Assembly: GCF_022012335.1 (NCBI RefSeq)
Contig: NZ_JAKLTO010000002.1
Coordinates: forward strand, 434,001-498,000
Length of the DNA: 64,000 nucleotides
Source of the DNA: Flavobacterium sp. SM15
GTDB lineage: Bacteria; Bacteroidota; Bacteroidia; Flavobacteriales; Flavobacteriaceae
Direction: 5' to 3'
The position numbers and the translations under genes are program-made. Positions 1 to 8,879 of this stretch are shown here, in pieces. The notes under the pieces are model-generated. The model made no database searches. It saw only the letters and a program-made list of their open reading frames with translations, and was not told the origin of the DNA. Within the stretch, counting starts at the first letter, position 1; every line of letters starts with the position of its first letter.

Positions 1-499
1 AAAGCCCGGAACGCGTGGTTGCCCCTACCAAAGTAAATGGATTCAAATTTATCTGAACAGTTCGCGCATTGGGGCCGCTCTCAATCATGATGTCAATCTT
101 GAAATCTTCCATGGCGGAATACAAGTATTCTTCAACAATCGGACTTAAGCGGTGAATCTCGTCAATGAACAACACGTCACGCTCGTCCAGATTGGTAAGC
201 AACCCAGCCAAATCTCCCGGTTTATCCAAAACAGGCCCAGAGGTAATTTTGATCCCCACACCCAATTCGTTCGCCAAAATGTTTGCCAAAGTAGTTTTCC
301 CTAATCCCGGTGGCCCGTGAAACAAAGTATGATCCAAAGCATCACCACGCTGATTGGCCGCTTCCACAAAAACTTTCAGGTTTTCCAATACCTGATCCTG
401 GCCGGTAAAATCGTCAAAACTTAACGGACGCAAGGCTTTTTCAATATCGACTTCCTGCGGGGTAAAACGCTCTTTGTTGGGATTCAGATTTTCATTCAT
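1..499 (-). CDS. ruvB: Holliday junction branch-migration ATPase RuvB (5' part, runs off window)
   Basis: The reverse strand from the ATG at 499 encodes about 166 residues of RuvB, the hexameric AAA+ motor that drives Holliday-junction branch migration with RuvA in recombinational repair. Visible are the N-terminal region rich in '[14 protein letters not shown]', Walker [10 protein letters not shown] and Walker [11 protein letters not shown], and the segment ending GATTRSG near the window edge. The C-terminal lid and winged helix lie outside the window. The ATG is the first in frame and a short A/T-rich leader separates it from the next gene. No frame damage is seen in the visible part. Confidence 0.95.
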   Translation of the reverse strand, partial: MNENLNPNKERFTPQEVDIEKALRPLSFDDFTGQDQVLENLKVFVEAANQRGDALDHTLFHGPPGLGKTTLANILANELGVGIKITSGPVLDKPGDLAGLLTNLDERDVLFIDEIHRLSPIVEEYLYSAMEDFKIDIMIESGPNARTVQINLNPFTLVGATTRSGL

Positions 500-562
500 A
501 GGGCAAAGATAACAAGAAGTGTTCAGTTAGCAGTATGCAGTTCTCAGTTTATGATTTTATGA

Positions 563-868
563 TCAAACGTGAAAACCGGGCGCAAGAATATCCGCCCATT
601 CGGAATGTCTTTTCAGATAAGCTGCCACAAAAGGACATAACGGAGCCAAAGTATAACCATGCTCCTTAATCCAATTCAAAGTACGGGAAACCATTTCAGA
701 ACCAACACCTTTCCCTTCAAGCTCTACCGGAACTTCGGTGTGGGTCAGAAAAACAATTCCGTCGTTGTTTTTGATGAATTCAATATAAGCGATACTGTTT
801 TCGACTTCAAATTCAAAACGCCGTTTTTCTTCGTTCAGTAGTAAAATGGCATGCTGAAAACTATGCAT
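563..868 (-). CDS. YjdJ-type GCN5-related N-acetyltransferase
   Basis: This 101-residue protein is a compact GNAT of the YjdJ type (acetyltransferase CG family). The acetyl-CoA loop is recognisable as VELEGKGVGSEMV at about residues 48-60, followed by LAPLCPFVAAYLKRH, the conserved end of this small family. Its substrate is unknown. The start overlaps the end of the upstream YjdI-like ferredoxin gene by 8 bases, so the two are probably co-translated; the same pairing occurs in E. coli as yjdI-yjdJ. The family call is firm; the function is not. Confidence 0.85.
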   Translation of the reverse strand: MHSFQHAILLLNEEKRRFEFEVENSIAYIEFIKNNDGIVFLTHTEVPVELEGKGVGSEMVSRTLNWIKEHGYTLAPLCPFVAAYLKRHSEWADILAPGFHV

Positions 869-1088
869 CTTTTTCTTTGTTGTAGTAAAACGATAATGCG
901 CCGGAAGGGCATTTTTTTACCTGTTCGATTATTTCGTCGGAACTGGCGCCGCGCACTTCAATCCAAGGCTGTACTTTCGGTCGAAAAACTGAAGGCAACC
1001 CACGAACGCAGTTACCGGAATGCTGACAAAGATGCTGTTTCCAAACCACGGTAATTTCACCGTTCGAATATTCTTTTTCCTGTTCCAT
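861..1088 (-). CDS. YjdI-like (4Fe-4S) mono-cluster protein
   Basis: A 75-residue protein of the divergent 4Fe-4S mono-cluster family typified by E. coli YjdI. The family core CQHSGNCVRG (Cys21, Cys27) and C-terminal CPSGAL (Cys60) are present. Only three cysteines are visible, as in the family, so the fourth cluster ligand may be a non-cysteine residue such as the His in QHS. It precedes and overlaps the YjdJ-type acetyltransferase gene, which suggests a functional pair. It is divergent from the permease gene at 1180. The electron-transfer role is inferred from the family. Confidence 0.85.
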   Translation of the reverse strand: MEQEKEYSNGEITVVWKQHLCQHSGNCVRGLPSVFRPKVQPWIEVRGASSDEIIEQVKKCPSGALSFYYNKEKDA

Positions 1089-1150
1089 AATTGTCGAATT
1101 TTGCTTTTAGGAAAGTTACGAAAAATTCAAAAGGAAATCCGATGTTTTTA

Positions 1151-1158
1151 TATCTTTA
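1151..1158 (+). promoter_or_regulatory. putative -7 element of the permease gene
   Basis: TATCTTTA resembles the Bacteroidetes -7 consensus TAnnTTTG (last base differs) and lies 21 bases before the ATG at 1180. No convincing -33 element is visible. Confidence 0.35.
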
Positions 1159-1179
1159 GCAAGATTTAACAAAAATTTT

Positions 1180-2586
1180 ATGCAAGACGAAAACCAACAC
1201 TTAAAACGCGAATTAGGATTACTGGACGGCACCATGCTCGTGGTGGGCTCCATGATTGGATCGGGAATTTTCATTGTAAGTGCCGATATAGCACGACAGG
1301 TAGGATCAACCGCATGGCTTTTGATTATCTGGCTCTTATCGGGAATCATTACCATAATTGCCGCTGTGAGTTACGGAGAATTGAGCGCCATGTTTCCCAA
1401 AGCCGGAGGACAATATGTTTACTTAAAAGAAGCCTACAACAAACTCATTGCCTTTTTATACGGATGGAGTTTTTTCGGAGTCATTCAAACCGGAACCATT
1501 GCCGCGGTGGGTGTGGCCTTTTCGAAATTTGCAGCCTATCTGGTTCCTTCAGTAAGTGACGAAAATATTCTATATGAAATTGGTTCGTTTAAGCTAAATG
1601 CAGCACAATTGGTTTCAATTTTCACGATCATTCTTTTGACCTACATCAATAGTCGCGGAGTAAAAAACGGAAAAACACTTCAAACGATATTAACCATCAT
1701 CAAAATTGCTTCTTTGGTAGGTTTAATTGTTTTCGGATTGACCATAGGAGCAAAAGCTGATATCTGGAACGCAAACTGGACCGATATCTGGAACACAAGT
1801 TCGTACAATGTTGGCACTCAAACTTGGCTACCCATCTCTGGCACGGCTCTGATTACGGGAATTTCCGCAGCGATGGTAGGTTCTTTATTCTCTAGTGACG
1901 CTTGGAATGGGGTAACGTTTATTGCCGGAGAAATCAAAAACCCCGAACGTAATGTTGGGCTCAGTTTGTTTTTAGGAACGTTTATCGTAACGATAATTTA
2001 TGTTTTGGCCAATGTGATGTATGTGGCGGTAATTCCTTTGGAAGAGATTGCTACTGCTAAATCTGACCGTGTGGCTGTGGTTACCGCCAATTATATTTTT
2101 GGAAATATCGGAACCCTTATTATTGCCATCATGATTATGATTTCAACTTTTGCCTGTAATAACGGTTTGATTATGGCAGGAGCACGTGTTTATTATACGA
2201 TGGCCAAAGACGGCTTATTCTTTAAAAAAGCGGCCCATTTGAACGAATTTAGCGTTCCGGCTTGGGCACTTTGGGCGCAATGTATTTGGGCGTCAGCATT
2301 ATGCTTAACCGGAAAATATGGTGATTTATTGGATTTTGTAGTCATTATTGTATTGATTTTCTACATCTTAACAATCTATGGAATTTTTATTCTCCGAAAA
2401 AAACAACCGGATGCCGCGCGACCGTACAAAGCATTTGGCTATCCTTTCTTGCCCGCGTTTTATATTGTTATTGCTTCAGCAATTAGCATTTCGCTTTTGA
2501 TCACTAAGTTTTCCACTTGTGGCTGGGGCGTTTTGATTATGCTTGCCGGCATACCTGTTTACTATCTCACAAAAGGAAAAGAATAA
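1180..2586 (+). CDS. APC-superfamily amino acid permease
   Basis: A 468-residue inner-membrane transporter of the amino acid-polyamine-organocation superfamily. The first membrane helix carries the substrate-binding glycine motif GSMIGSGIF (about residues 22-30), and about 12 hydrophobic segments follow. A conserved loop GEIKNPERN near the middle is typical of the family. The C-terminus has the usual RPYKAFGYPF segment before the last two helices. Length is normal. It likely imports or exchanges amino acids; the sequence does not reveal the substrate. It stands alone, divergent from the YjdI/YjdJ pair, and ends at a hairpin terminator. Confidence 0.9.
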   Translation: MQDENQHLKRELGLLDGTMLVVGSMIGSGIFIVSADIARQVGSTAWLLIIWLLSGIITIIAAVSYGELSAMFPKAGGQYVYLKEAYNKLIAFLYGWSFFGVIQTGTIAAVGVAFSKFAAYLVPSVSDENILYEIGSFKLNAAQLVSIFTIILLTYINSRGVKNGKTLQTILTIIKIASLVGLIVFGLTIGAKADIWNANWTDIWNTSSYNVGTQTWLPISGTALITGISAAMVGSLFSSDAWNGVTFIAGEIKNPERNVGLSLFLGTFIVTIIYVLANVMYVAVIPLEEIATAKSDRVAVVTANYIFGNIGTLIIAIMIMISTFACNNGLIMAGARVYYTMAKDGLFFKKAAHLNEFSVPAWALWAQCIWASALCLTGKYGDLLDFVVIIVLIFYILTIYGIFILRKKQPDAARPYKAFGYPFLPAFYIVIASAISISLLITKFSTCGWGVLIMLAGIPVYYLTKGKE

Positions 2587-2600
2587 CATCCATAAAAAAG

Positions 2601-2629
2601 AAAAGCTACACCGTTCTGATGTAGCTTTT
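2601..2629. terminator. bidirectional intrinsic terminator
   Basis: Inverted repeat AAAAGCTACA / TGTAGCTTTT with a 9-base loop. T-runs on both strands allow it to serve both the permease (plus) and the MepB-like gene (minus). Confidence 0.8.
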
Positions 2630-2633
2630 TATT

Positions 2634-3152
2634 TTAACAGTTCAAAGAACCAAGTAATTTCATTCGCTCTAAATCAACTGGATTATCCGAATTAATTTCA
2701 AAAAAATAATTCAGTTGCCATTCTTGGGTTTTCTGTGCCTGCTTGTTTGGAGCTAAATCCCAAGGAGGATAAATTCTAAAACCTCGTTTACCTTGTCGGA
2801 TTTGAGTAGTTAAAATTCCTTGTTGTATAAGTACCTGCTTTGAAAAAACAAACAGACCAAAACGCTCACCTGATCTTACAGCTATAATGGCAAAATCATA
2901 AGGATCCGTTGCATCAAAAGGCTGAGTTACTCCATTCTTGTTCCTTTTCCATAACGTAACAAACTGCCCCACTTTAGTTGGTGTAACTTTGGCTGCACGA
3001 AAGACAACTTTTAAATCTGAAAATTGAAATTCACAAGCACTGTATTCCTTACCCTGATCATCCAAAATAAAATTGTTAATTTCATACCCAAGAGAATCAA
3101 ATAACAACTCTTTAACCACAGAAAGTAACTCCGGAAATCTCTCTAAACTCAT
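2634..3152 (-). CDS. MepB family protein
   Basis: Protein of about 172 residues matching the MepB family (named from the Staphylococcus mepRAB locus; biochemical function unknown). Family-like segments are KEYSACEFQF, RAAKVTPTKVGQFVTLWKR and a C-terminal KRGFRIYPPWD. I place the start at the ATG at 3152 (MSLERFPEL) rather than at an in-frame ATG at 3197, because the longer form would be translated through the terminator of the upstream cox1 gene. There is no signal peptide or membrane segment. No MepA-type efflux gene is nearby, so it is an orphan here. Confidence 0.8.
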   Translation of the reverse strand: MSLERFPELLSVVKELLFDSLGYEINNFILDDQGKEYSACEFQFSDLKVVFRAAKVTPTKVGQFVTLWKRNKNGVTQPFDATDPYDFAIIAVRSGERFGLFVFSKQVLIQQGILTTQIRQGKRGFRIYPPWDLAPNKQAQKTQEWQLNYFFEINSDNPVDLERMKLLGSLNC

Positions 3153-3184
3153 ACTAAACAAATAAAATAACAACTTTAAAAAAA

Positions 3185-3208
3185 AAGCCTCTCCCAAAGG
3201 AAAGGCTT
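3185..3208 (-). terminator. terminator of the act-cox operon
   Basis: On the minus strand a 10-bp stem (one G-U pair) AAGCCTTTCC / GGGAGAGGCTT-type with a short loop is followed by a T-run, just after the cox1 stop codon. One pair is a mismatch when read on the plus strand, which shows its direction. Confidence 0.8.
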
Positions 3209-3228
3209 CTGATATATGAATTATAATC

Positions 3229-5031
3229 TTAGTGATGAAGTTGTTCTTCTCCGTCTTTGTAAGGCACTGTTTGAGGAACGAAATCGTCGTCGTGACCTGG
3301 CTTGCTGTAATCGTAAGCCCAACGGTGTACGTGAGGAATTTCTCCTGGCCAGTTACCGTGCATGTGCTCTACTGGAGTAGTCCATTCTAAAGTATTCGAT
3401 TTCCAAGGATTCTGAACCGCTTTCTTACCGTAGAAAATACTGTAGAAGAAGTTCCAGATAAATACTAATTGGAACGCAGCACCCACTAAAGCAAACACAG
3501 TAATCAATACGTTAACATCAGCTAAATCGTCAAATAATGGGAAGGCAGTGTTCGTATAGTAACGTCTAGGAAGACCAGCCATACCGATGAAGTGCATTGG
3601 GAAGAAAACCCCGTAAGCACAAACTGCTGTAACCCAGAAGTGGATGTAACCCATGTTTTTGTTCATCATTCTTCCGAACATTTTAGGGAACCAGTGGTAC
3701 ACTCCGGCAAAGAATCCGTAAAGTGCAGAGATACCCATTACTAAGTGGAAGTGAGCAACAACGAAATACGTATCGTGAACGTTGATATCCAAAGTAGAAT
3801 CTCCAAGGATAATACCTGTCAAACCACCAGTGATGAACGTAGAAACCAATCCGATAGAGAACAACATTGCTGGGTTCATCTGAAGGTTACCTTTCCAAAG
3901 AGTCGTAATATAGTTGAACGCTTTTACTGCAGAAGGAATTGCAATCAATAATGTTGTAAAGGTAAACACTGATCCTAAGAATGGGTTCATTCCTGAAATG
4001 AACATGTGGTGTCCCCAAACGATAGTTGACAAGAAGGCGATCGCTAAAATCGAAGCAATCATCGCACGGTAACCAAAAATTGGTTTACGTGAATTGGTTG
4101 CAATAATTTCAGAAGTGATACCTAAAGCCGGTAATAATACAATGTATACCTCAGGGTGTCCTAAGAACCAGAACAAGTGCTCAAACAATACGGGAGAACC
4201 TCCTTGGTAATGCAAAACCTCTCCTGAGATAAAGATATCAGATAAGAAGAACGAAGTACCGAAACTTCTATCGAAAATCAACAATAAAGCTGCAGATAAT
4301 AATACCGGGAACGATACAATACCAATGATAGCAGTTACAAAGAAAGCCCAAACTGTAAGTGGCAATCTTGTCATCGACATTCCTTTAGTTCTTAAGTTGA
4401 TTACTGTAACAACGTAGTTCAAAGACCCCATCAAAGACGAAGCAATGAAGATAGCCATAGATACCAACCAAAGCGTCATACCAGTTCCTGATCCAGGGAT
4501 CGCTTGTGGTAAAGCAGAAAGTGGAGGATAAATTGTCCAACCTGCTGAAGCCGGTCCAGATTCAACAAACAAAGAACATAACATGATAATTGTTGAAATA
4601 AAGAACAACCAGTATGAAATCATGTTCATAAATCCGGAAGCCATATCACGTGCTCCAATCTGCAACGGAATCAACAAGTTACTAAAAGTACCACTTAAAC
4701 CAGCTGTTAACACGAAGAATACCATGATGGTACCGTGAATGGTTACAAGGGCAAGATAAATATCATTTCGCATCACTCCTCCCGGAGCAAATTTTTCTCC
4801 TAAAAGGAATTTAAAGATCCCAAAAGACTCTTCCGGCCATGCAATCTGCATACGGAATAACAATGACATCGTAACTCCAATGATTCCCATGATAAGACCT
4901 GTAATAAGGTATTGTTTGGCGATCATTTTATGGTCGATACTAAAGATGTACTTTGTAATAAAAGTATCTTTATGGTGGTGTTCGTGGTCGTGTCCGTGAT
5001 CGTGACTTAATTCGTGTCCTACTGCTGACAT
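3229..5031 (-). CDS. ctaD: cytochrome c oxidase subunit I
   Basis: A 600-residue heme-copper oxidase subunit I that carries the O2-reducing heme-CuB site and pumps protons. The CuB and Tyr-crosslink motif GHPEVYI lies near residue 291, the paired histidines WGHHMF near 339, and the heme a/a3 ligand region VVAHFHLVMG near 425. About 12 membrane helices are present. The N-terminus is unusually histidine-rich (HDHGHDHEHHH at about residues 11-21) before the usual IDHKMI start of helix I. It is the last gene of the act operon, after subunit II. No subunit III gene is in the window. Expected partner: the ActA-F complex. Confidence 0.97.
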   Translation of the reverse strand: MSAVGHELSHDHGHDHEHHHKDTFITKYIFSIDHKMIAKQYLITGLIMGIIGVTMSLLFRMQIAWPEESFGIFKFLLGEKFAPGGVMRNDIYLALVTIHGTIMVFFVLTAGLSGTFSNLLIPLQIGARDMASGFMNMISYWLFFISTIIMLCSLFVESGPASAGWTIYPPLSALPQAIPGSGTGMTLWLVSMAIFIASSLMGSLNYVVTVINLRTKGMSMTRLPLTVWAFFVTAIIGIVSFPVLLSAALLLIFDRSFGTSFFLSDIFISGEVLHYQGGSPVLFEHLFWFLGHPEVYIVLLPALGITSEIIATNSRKPIFGYRAMIASILAIAFLSTIVWGHHMFISGMNPFLGSVFTFTTLLIAIPSAVKAFNYITTLWKGNLQMNPAMLFSIGLVSTFITGGLTGIILGDSTLDINVHDTYFVVAHFHLVMGISALYGFFAGVYHWFPKMFGRMMNKNMGYIHFWVTAVCAYGVFFPMHFIGMAGLPRRYYTNTAFPLFDDLADVNVLITVFALVGAAFQLVFIWNFFYSIFYGKKAVQNPWKSNTLEWTTPVEHMHGNWPGEIPHVHRWAYDYSKPGHDDDFVPQTVPYKDGEEQLHH

Positions 5032-5066
5032 ATTTTTTTAATTTGAATAGTATTAAAAAACAATTT

Positions 5067-6224
5067 TTATTTTACAACCTGAGCAATTGCTTTTGCTGAA
5101 TCTGCAGCTGGAGCCGTAGCACCTTCAGCAGCCGGTTTTTTTTCAGAAGCTTTTGCCTCATTAACTACTTTACTCAAAGTTGGTTTTTCACTTAACCATT
5201 TTTTGAAATCCGCTTCGCTTTCTACAATAATTTTCATTTGCATGTTATAGTGTGAAGGTCCGCAAATTTTATTACATAATAATAAGTAATCAAAAGTATA
5301 AGGTTCTAAAGCCGTTTTTCCTTCAGCAACTAATTCTGCGCTTTTCTTAGCACGGATTTTGTTGATCGTTGCAACTTTTTCAGTCATATCAGCGCTAGAA
5401 CGCATCTGATCTGTTGTTACAGTCGGGGTGAATGAAAACTGAGTAACCATCCCAGGAACACAGTTCATCTGTGCACGGAAGTGAGGCATATAAGCCGAAT
5501 GCAATACATCCTGAGAACGCATTTTGAAAATAATTTTTCTTCCTACTGGCAAATGCAACTCTTGAGTTTGTTTGTCATCTTGAGCGTTAGGATCTGACAT
5601 ATCAACCCCTAATGTATTAACTCCCTCAATATAACGAACGTTAGCTTTTCCTAAAGTTTCATCTGCTCCAGCGTAACGTGCTTCCCAGCTGAACTGTTTT
5701 GCATAAAGCTCAACATAAATTGGATCTCCTTCTTCTTCATCCACAAACATAATGTTAGTCCAAGCGTACAATCCGTAAAGGATCAAACCAGCCAAAACAA
5801 TTACTGGAATAATAGTCCAGATGAACTCTAATTTATCGTTGTCTGCAAAGTACAATGCTTTTCTTCCTTCTTGACCTCTGTATTTATACGCAAAGAAGTG
5901 TAACAAAGCTTGAGTTATGGTCTGTACAATGAAAATCAAAATCATGGAAATCCACATTAAACGGTCGTAATCCGGACCGTGCTCAGAAGCAGAACCGTCC
6001 ATCAATGGGAAATGACCGAATTTAACCACACAATAAATTGTTGTCAGGTAAATAAAGACAAGGAACCCAAACATTAAGTAACCATTTACATTATTGTCTT
6101 TATCATTAGCAACTTGTGAATCGTCACATTTTGCACCAACTTGTGTTAAATCGAATATCTTAGTTAATTGCCAAATCGCAACTCCTAATAAAACTACAAC
6201 TATAAGTATCAATAAACTTGTCAT
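5067..6224 (-). CDS. ctaC: cytochrome c oxidase subunit II
   Basis: A 385-residue subunit II that takes electrons through its CuA centre. The CuA ligand set is seen as LHSAYMPHF and C-x3-C-x3-H-x2-M (CNKICGPSHYNMQM, about residues 314-327). An extra hydrophobic N-terminal segment precedes the usual two helices, so the protein has about three or four membrane helices. The C-terminal tail is an Ala/Glu/Lys-rich low-complexity extension (about residues 350-385). No CxxCH motif is present, so no heme c is fused here. It lies between actF and subunit I with gaps of about 20-35 bases, in the same operon. Confidence 0.95.
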   Translation of the reverse strand: MTSLLILIVVVLLGVAIWQLTKIFDLTQVGAKCDDSQVANDKDNNVNGYLMFGFLVFIYLTTIYCVVKFGHFPLMDGSASEHGPDYDRLMWISMILIFIVQTITQALLHFFAYKYRGQEGRKALYFADNDKLEFIWTIIPVIVLAGLILYGLYAWTNIMFVDEEEGDPIYVELYAKQFSWEARYAGADETLGKANVRYIEGVNTLGVDMSDPNAQDDKQTQELHLPVGRKIIFKMRSQDVLHSAYMPHFRAQMNCVPGMVTQFSFTPTVTTDQMRSSADMTEKVATINKIRAKKSAELVAEGKTALEPYTFDYLLLCNKICGPSHYNMQMKIIVESEADFKKWLSEKPTLSKVVNEAKASEKKPAAEGATAPAADSAKAIAQVVK

Positions 6225-6243
6225 TTGTTTATTACTTTAAATA

Positions 6244-7764
6244 TTAATAATGAAAATGTTTACTTTCTTCGATTAACGGATTGCGTTTTGCTAATAAAGG
6301 AGCTTTAGTTAAAGCTGTAAATACCACCAAAATAAATAATCCCAAGAAGAATGCTAAAGCACCTAATTCTGCAGCACCAATGAACCACTGATCACCAACT
6401 GTAGCTGGCATGATCATGTTGAAGAAATCAATATAGTGACCTGTTAAGATAATGATACCTGCCATTACAATGATCCAAGTCAAACGTTTGAAATCGGTAT
6501 TGATCAAAATTAAGATCGGAAGTACGAAGTTCAAAACAACCATACCGAAGAATGGTAATTTGAAGTGCTCGATTCTGGTTACGAAGTAAGTTACCTCTTC
6601 CGGAATGTTGGAATACCACATCAACATGAATTGCGAGAACCATAAGTACGTCCAGAAAACAGAGATACCAAACATGAATTTCGCTAAATCATGAATGTGA
6701 CTAGTATTCACATATTCTAAATAACCTTTAGATTTTAAGTATAAAGTAACAAATGCAATAGTCGTGATTCCACTTACAAAGAAGCTGGCGAACACATACC
6801 ATCCAAATAAAGTACTGTACCAGTGAGGATCTACAGACATTACCCAATCCCAAGATGCAATTGATTCAGTAACGATGAAGAACGCTAAGAAACCGGCCGC
6901 CATTTTGAAATTCTTTTTGTAGAACGAATCGTCTGAAGCGTTATCTTGTGCTAAAGAGTTCTTTCTTGACAAGTAACGGTATAAATTCCAACCTGCTAAG
7001 AAAACCACTGCTCTTCCTAAGAAGAAAGGAACATTCAAGAATCCTGATTTACCAGCAATGATGGCATCGTAATTAGGGCTTGCAGGGTCTGTAACACCTT
7101 CACCCATCCATACGAATAAATGATTCATGTGCATTCCACAAGCTACTAATAAAACAATAAAGATGATCGAACCTGGTAACAAGTAAGCTGTAATACCTTC
7201 CATCACACGGAATAATACCGGAGACCACCCCGCTTGAGCCGCCCATTGGATCGCATAGAATGCCAATACTCCAACAGAAATCAACAAGAAGAAAATACAA
7301 GCCACGTACAATGCAGCCCAAGGCTTGTTTTGCAACTGGTGCAATACGTGCTCTAAATGTTCTTGGTGCTCTTTGTGAGCGTCAACTTCATGTGTTTCAG
7401 CAGTCGCAGCATGAGCCTCGTGATGCTCTTCTTCTGCTACCGGTGCAGCAGCGTGAGTTGAGTCTGTTTCGGTTTTGTGTACCGAATCAGCAGCTACTTC
7501 ATGAGTTTTAGCTTCATGTGCGATAGCTTCAAGTTTAGCATCAACTTCTTTTTCAGCATTGTGCTCTTCAGCAGCCGGAGCTGCAGCATGAGCATCATGA
7601 GTAGTCGCTTCGGCATGATGTCCTCCGTGATGACTCTCAGCTAATATTTTTTCTACGTCTTGCGTAGTTTTTGGCGCACTTAAAAAACCATAAGCAATCC
7701 CCATCAACCCTAAAGCCATCAGGACAAATGCAAAAGTTTTTAATTTGTTTGAAAATGTGTACAT
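6244..7764 (-). CDS. actF: alternative complex III subunit ActF (NrfD-like membrane protein)
   Basis: A 506-residue membrane subunit of the quinol:cytochrome c oxidoreductase ACIII, paralogous to ActC/NrfD with about 10 helices in residues 150-500. A hydrophobic N-terminal segment (about 10-28) is followed by roughly 100 residues rich in His, Ala and Glu (about 43-147, with clusters such as HHGGHHAEATTHDAHAA). This inserted low-complexity stretch is longer and more His-rich than the catalytic family requires. The order actE-actF-cox2 matches flavobacterial ACIII operons. Confidence 0.92.
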   Translation of the reverse strand: MYTFSNKLKTFAFVLMALGLMGIAYGFLSAPKTTQDVEKILAESHHGGHHAEATTHDAHAAAPAAEEHNAEKEVDAKLEAIAHEAKTHEVAADSVHKTETDSTHAAAPVAEEEHHEAHAATAETHEVDAHKEHQEHLEHVLHQLQNKPWAALYVACIFFLLISVGVLAFYAIQWAAQAGWSPVLFRVMEGITAYLLPGSIIFIVLLVACGMHMNHLFVWMGEGVTDPASPNYDAIIAGKSGFLNVPFFLGRAVVFLAGWNLYRYLSRKNSLAQDNASDDSFYKKNFKMAAGFLAFFIVTESIASWDWVMSVDPHWYSTLFGWYVFASFFVSGITTIAFVTLYLKSKGYLEYVNTSHIHDLAKFMFGISVFWTYLWFSQFMLMWYSNIPEEVTYFVTRIEHFKLPFFGMVVLNFVLPILILINTDFKRLTWIIVMAGIIILTGHYIDFFNMIMPATVGDQWFIGAAELGALAFFLGLFILVVFTALTKAPLLAKRNPLIEESKHFHY

Positions 7765-7785
7765 ATCTAAACTTTCAAATGAGTT

Positions 7786-8337
7786 TTATTTACTTAATTC
7801 TCCTTTTAGTGTCATTACGTGTCTTGCCACTAACCAACGCTCTTCTTGCGTTAACTGGTTAGCATGAGAACCCATGGCATTCAAACCGTAAGTTTCCACG
7901 TGAAATACACTTCCTTCAGTAATTTGACGGTCGGCGTAGCTAGGAACTCCTAAGAATTTCTCTCTTTTAACCAAGTTTCCTTTTCCGTCACCTTTTTCAC
8001 CGTGGCAAATTGCACAGTAAATACCGAACAACTCTTTCCCTTTTTCAGGATTCACTGATAAGGAATCAAGCGGTGATTTTAAGTTAGCTTTTGCGAACTC
8101 ATACCCTGCAGGAGTATTAGGAACTTCATAAGGCTGAAATCCTCTTTTGATACTTCCTTTTGCTGGTTTCAACCCTTCTTTTCCTCCTTTGAATGCAGAA
8201 GACTGAGAATACGTTTCGTAAGCTACTGATTCGTACATATTCGGGAAGAACTGATAGTTAGGTTTTGATTTGTCAAAGCAAGAAGTAGCCGCTATGGACA
8301 CACCTACTACTGCTACTATTTTATATAAGGCTTTCAT
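7786..8337 (-). CDS. actE: alternative complex III subunit ActE, monoheme cytochrome c lipoprotein
   Basis: A 183-residue exported monoheme cytochrome c. A signal peptide ends in a lipobox ATSC (Cys20), so it is probably lipid-anchored. One heme-binding motif CAICH lies at residues 108-112, and Met155 in NAMGSH is a candidate axial ligand. The sequence around the heme (GKELFGIY before it, GEKGDGKG after it) is typical of ActE. The protein takes electrons from the complex towards the oxidase. It sits between actD and actF with gaps of 8 and 21 bases. Confidence 0.93.
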   Translation of the reverse strand: MKALYKIVAVVGVSIAATSCFDKSKPNYQFFPNMYESVAYETYSQSSAFKGGKEGLKPAKGSIKRGFQPYEVPNTPAGYEFAKANLKSPLDSLSVNPEKGKELFGIYCAICHGEKGDGKGNLVKREKFLGVPSYADRQITEGSVFHVETYGLNAMGSHANQLTQEERWLVARHVMTLKGELSK

Positions 8338-8345
8338 ATCTTCTA

Positions 8346-8873
8346 TTAATGCTTATCAATTACTTTAACTTCTACAGCTCCTGTATTCTTAAAGAACGAA
8401 ACCATATCATCTTCATTACCACTAACGGCAACTTCCATCAAGAAGTGATCGTCTGTAGTTCTAACATCTGGGTTCTCAGCCGATTTGAATGGCCATAACT
8501 TACTTCTTAAGTAGAAAGTGATAACCATTAAGTGTGCTGCAAAGAAAACCGTTAACTCAAACATAACCGGAACGAACGCAGGCATGTTTTGGTAAAACGC
8601 GAAACTTGGTTTACCACCAATGTCCTGAGGCCAATCCAAAATCATGATGTAATTCAACAAATTGGCTGCTACCGTTAGTCCAATACATCCGTAAATGAAC
8701 GATGCAATTGCAATTCTTGTGGGTGCTAATCCCATAGCTTTGTCCAATCCGTGAACCGGGAACGGCGTATAAACTTCTTCAATATGATGATGTGCAGCTC
8801 GGGTTGCCTTTACTGCGTCCATTAAAACGTCATCATCAGTGTATATCGCATGTATAACTTTATTCGTACTCAT
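8346..8873 (-). CDS. actD: alternative complex III subunit ActD (DUF3341)
   Basis: A 175-residue integral membrane protein of the DUF3341/ActD family. Two membrane helices are visible (about residues 54-75 and 97-122) with a PVHGLDKAMGL segment before the first, which is the family signature. ActD helps scaffold the membrane part of ACIII and has no cofactor. It is 6 bases downstream of actC and 8 bases upstream of actE. Confidence 0.92.
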   Translation of the reverse strand: MSTNKVIHAIYTDDDVLMDAVKATRAAHHHIEEVYTPFPVHGLDKAMGLAPTRIAIASFIYGCIGLTVAANLLNYIMILDWPQDIGGKPSFAFYQNMPAFVPVMFELTVFFAAHLMVITFYLRSKLWPFKSAENPDVRTTDDHFLMEVAVSGNEDDMVSFFKNTGAVEVKVIDKH

Positions 8874-8879
8874 GATCTA

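Noticed and set aside
3153..3197. N-terminal extension of the MepB-like protein
   Set aside because: It would be translated from the cox1 terminator hairpin; the ATG at 3152 gives the usual family start.
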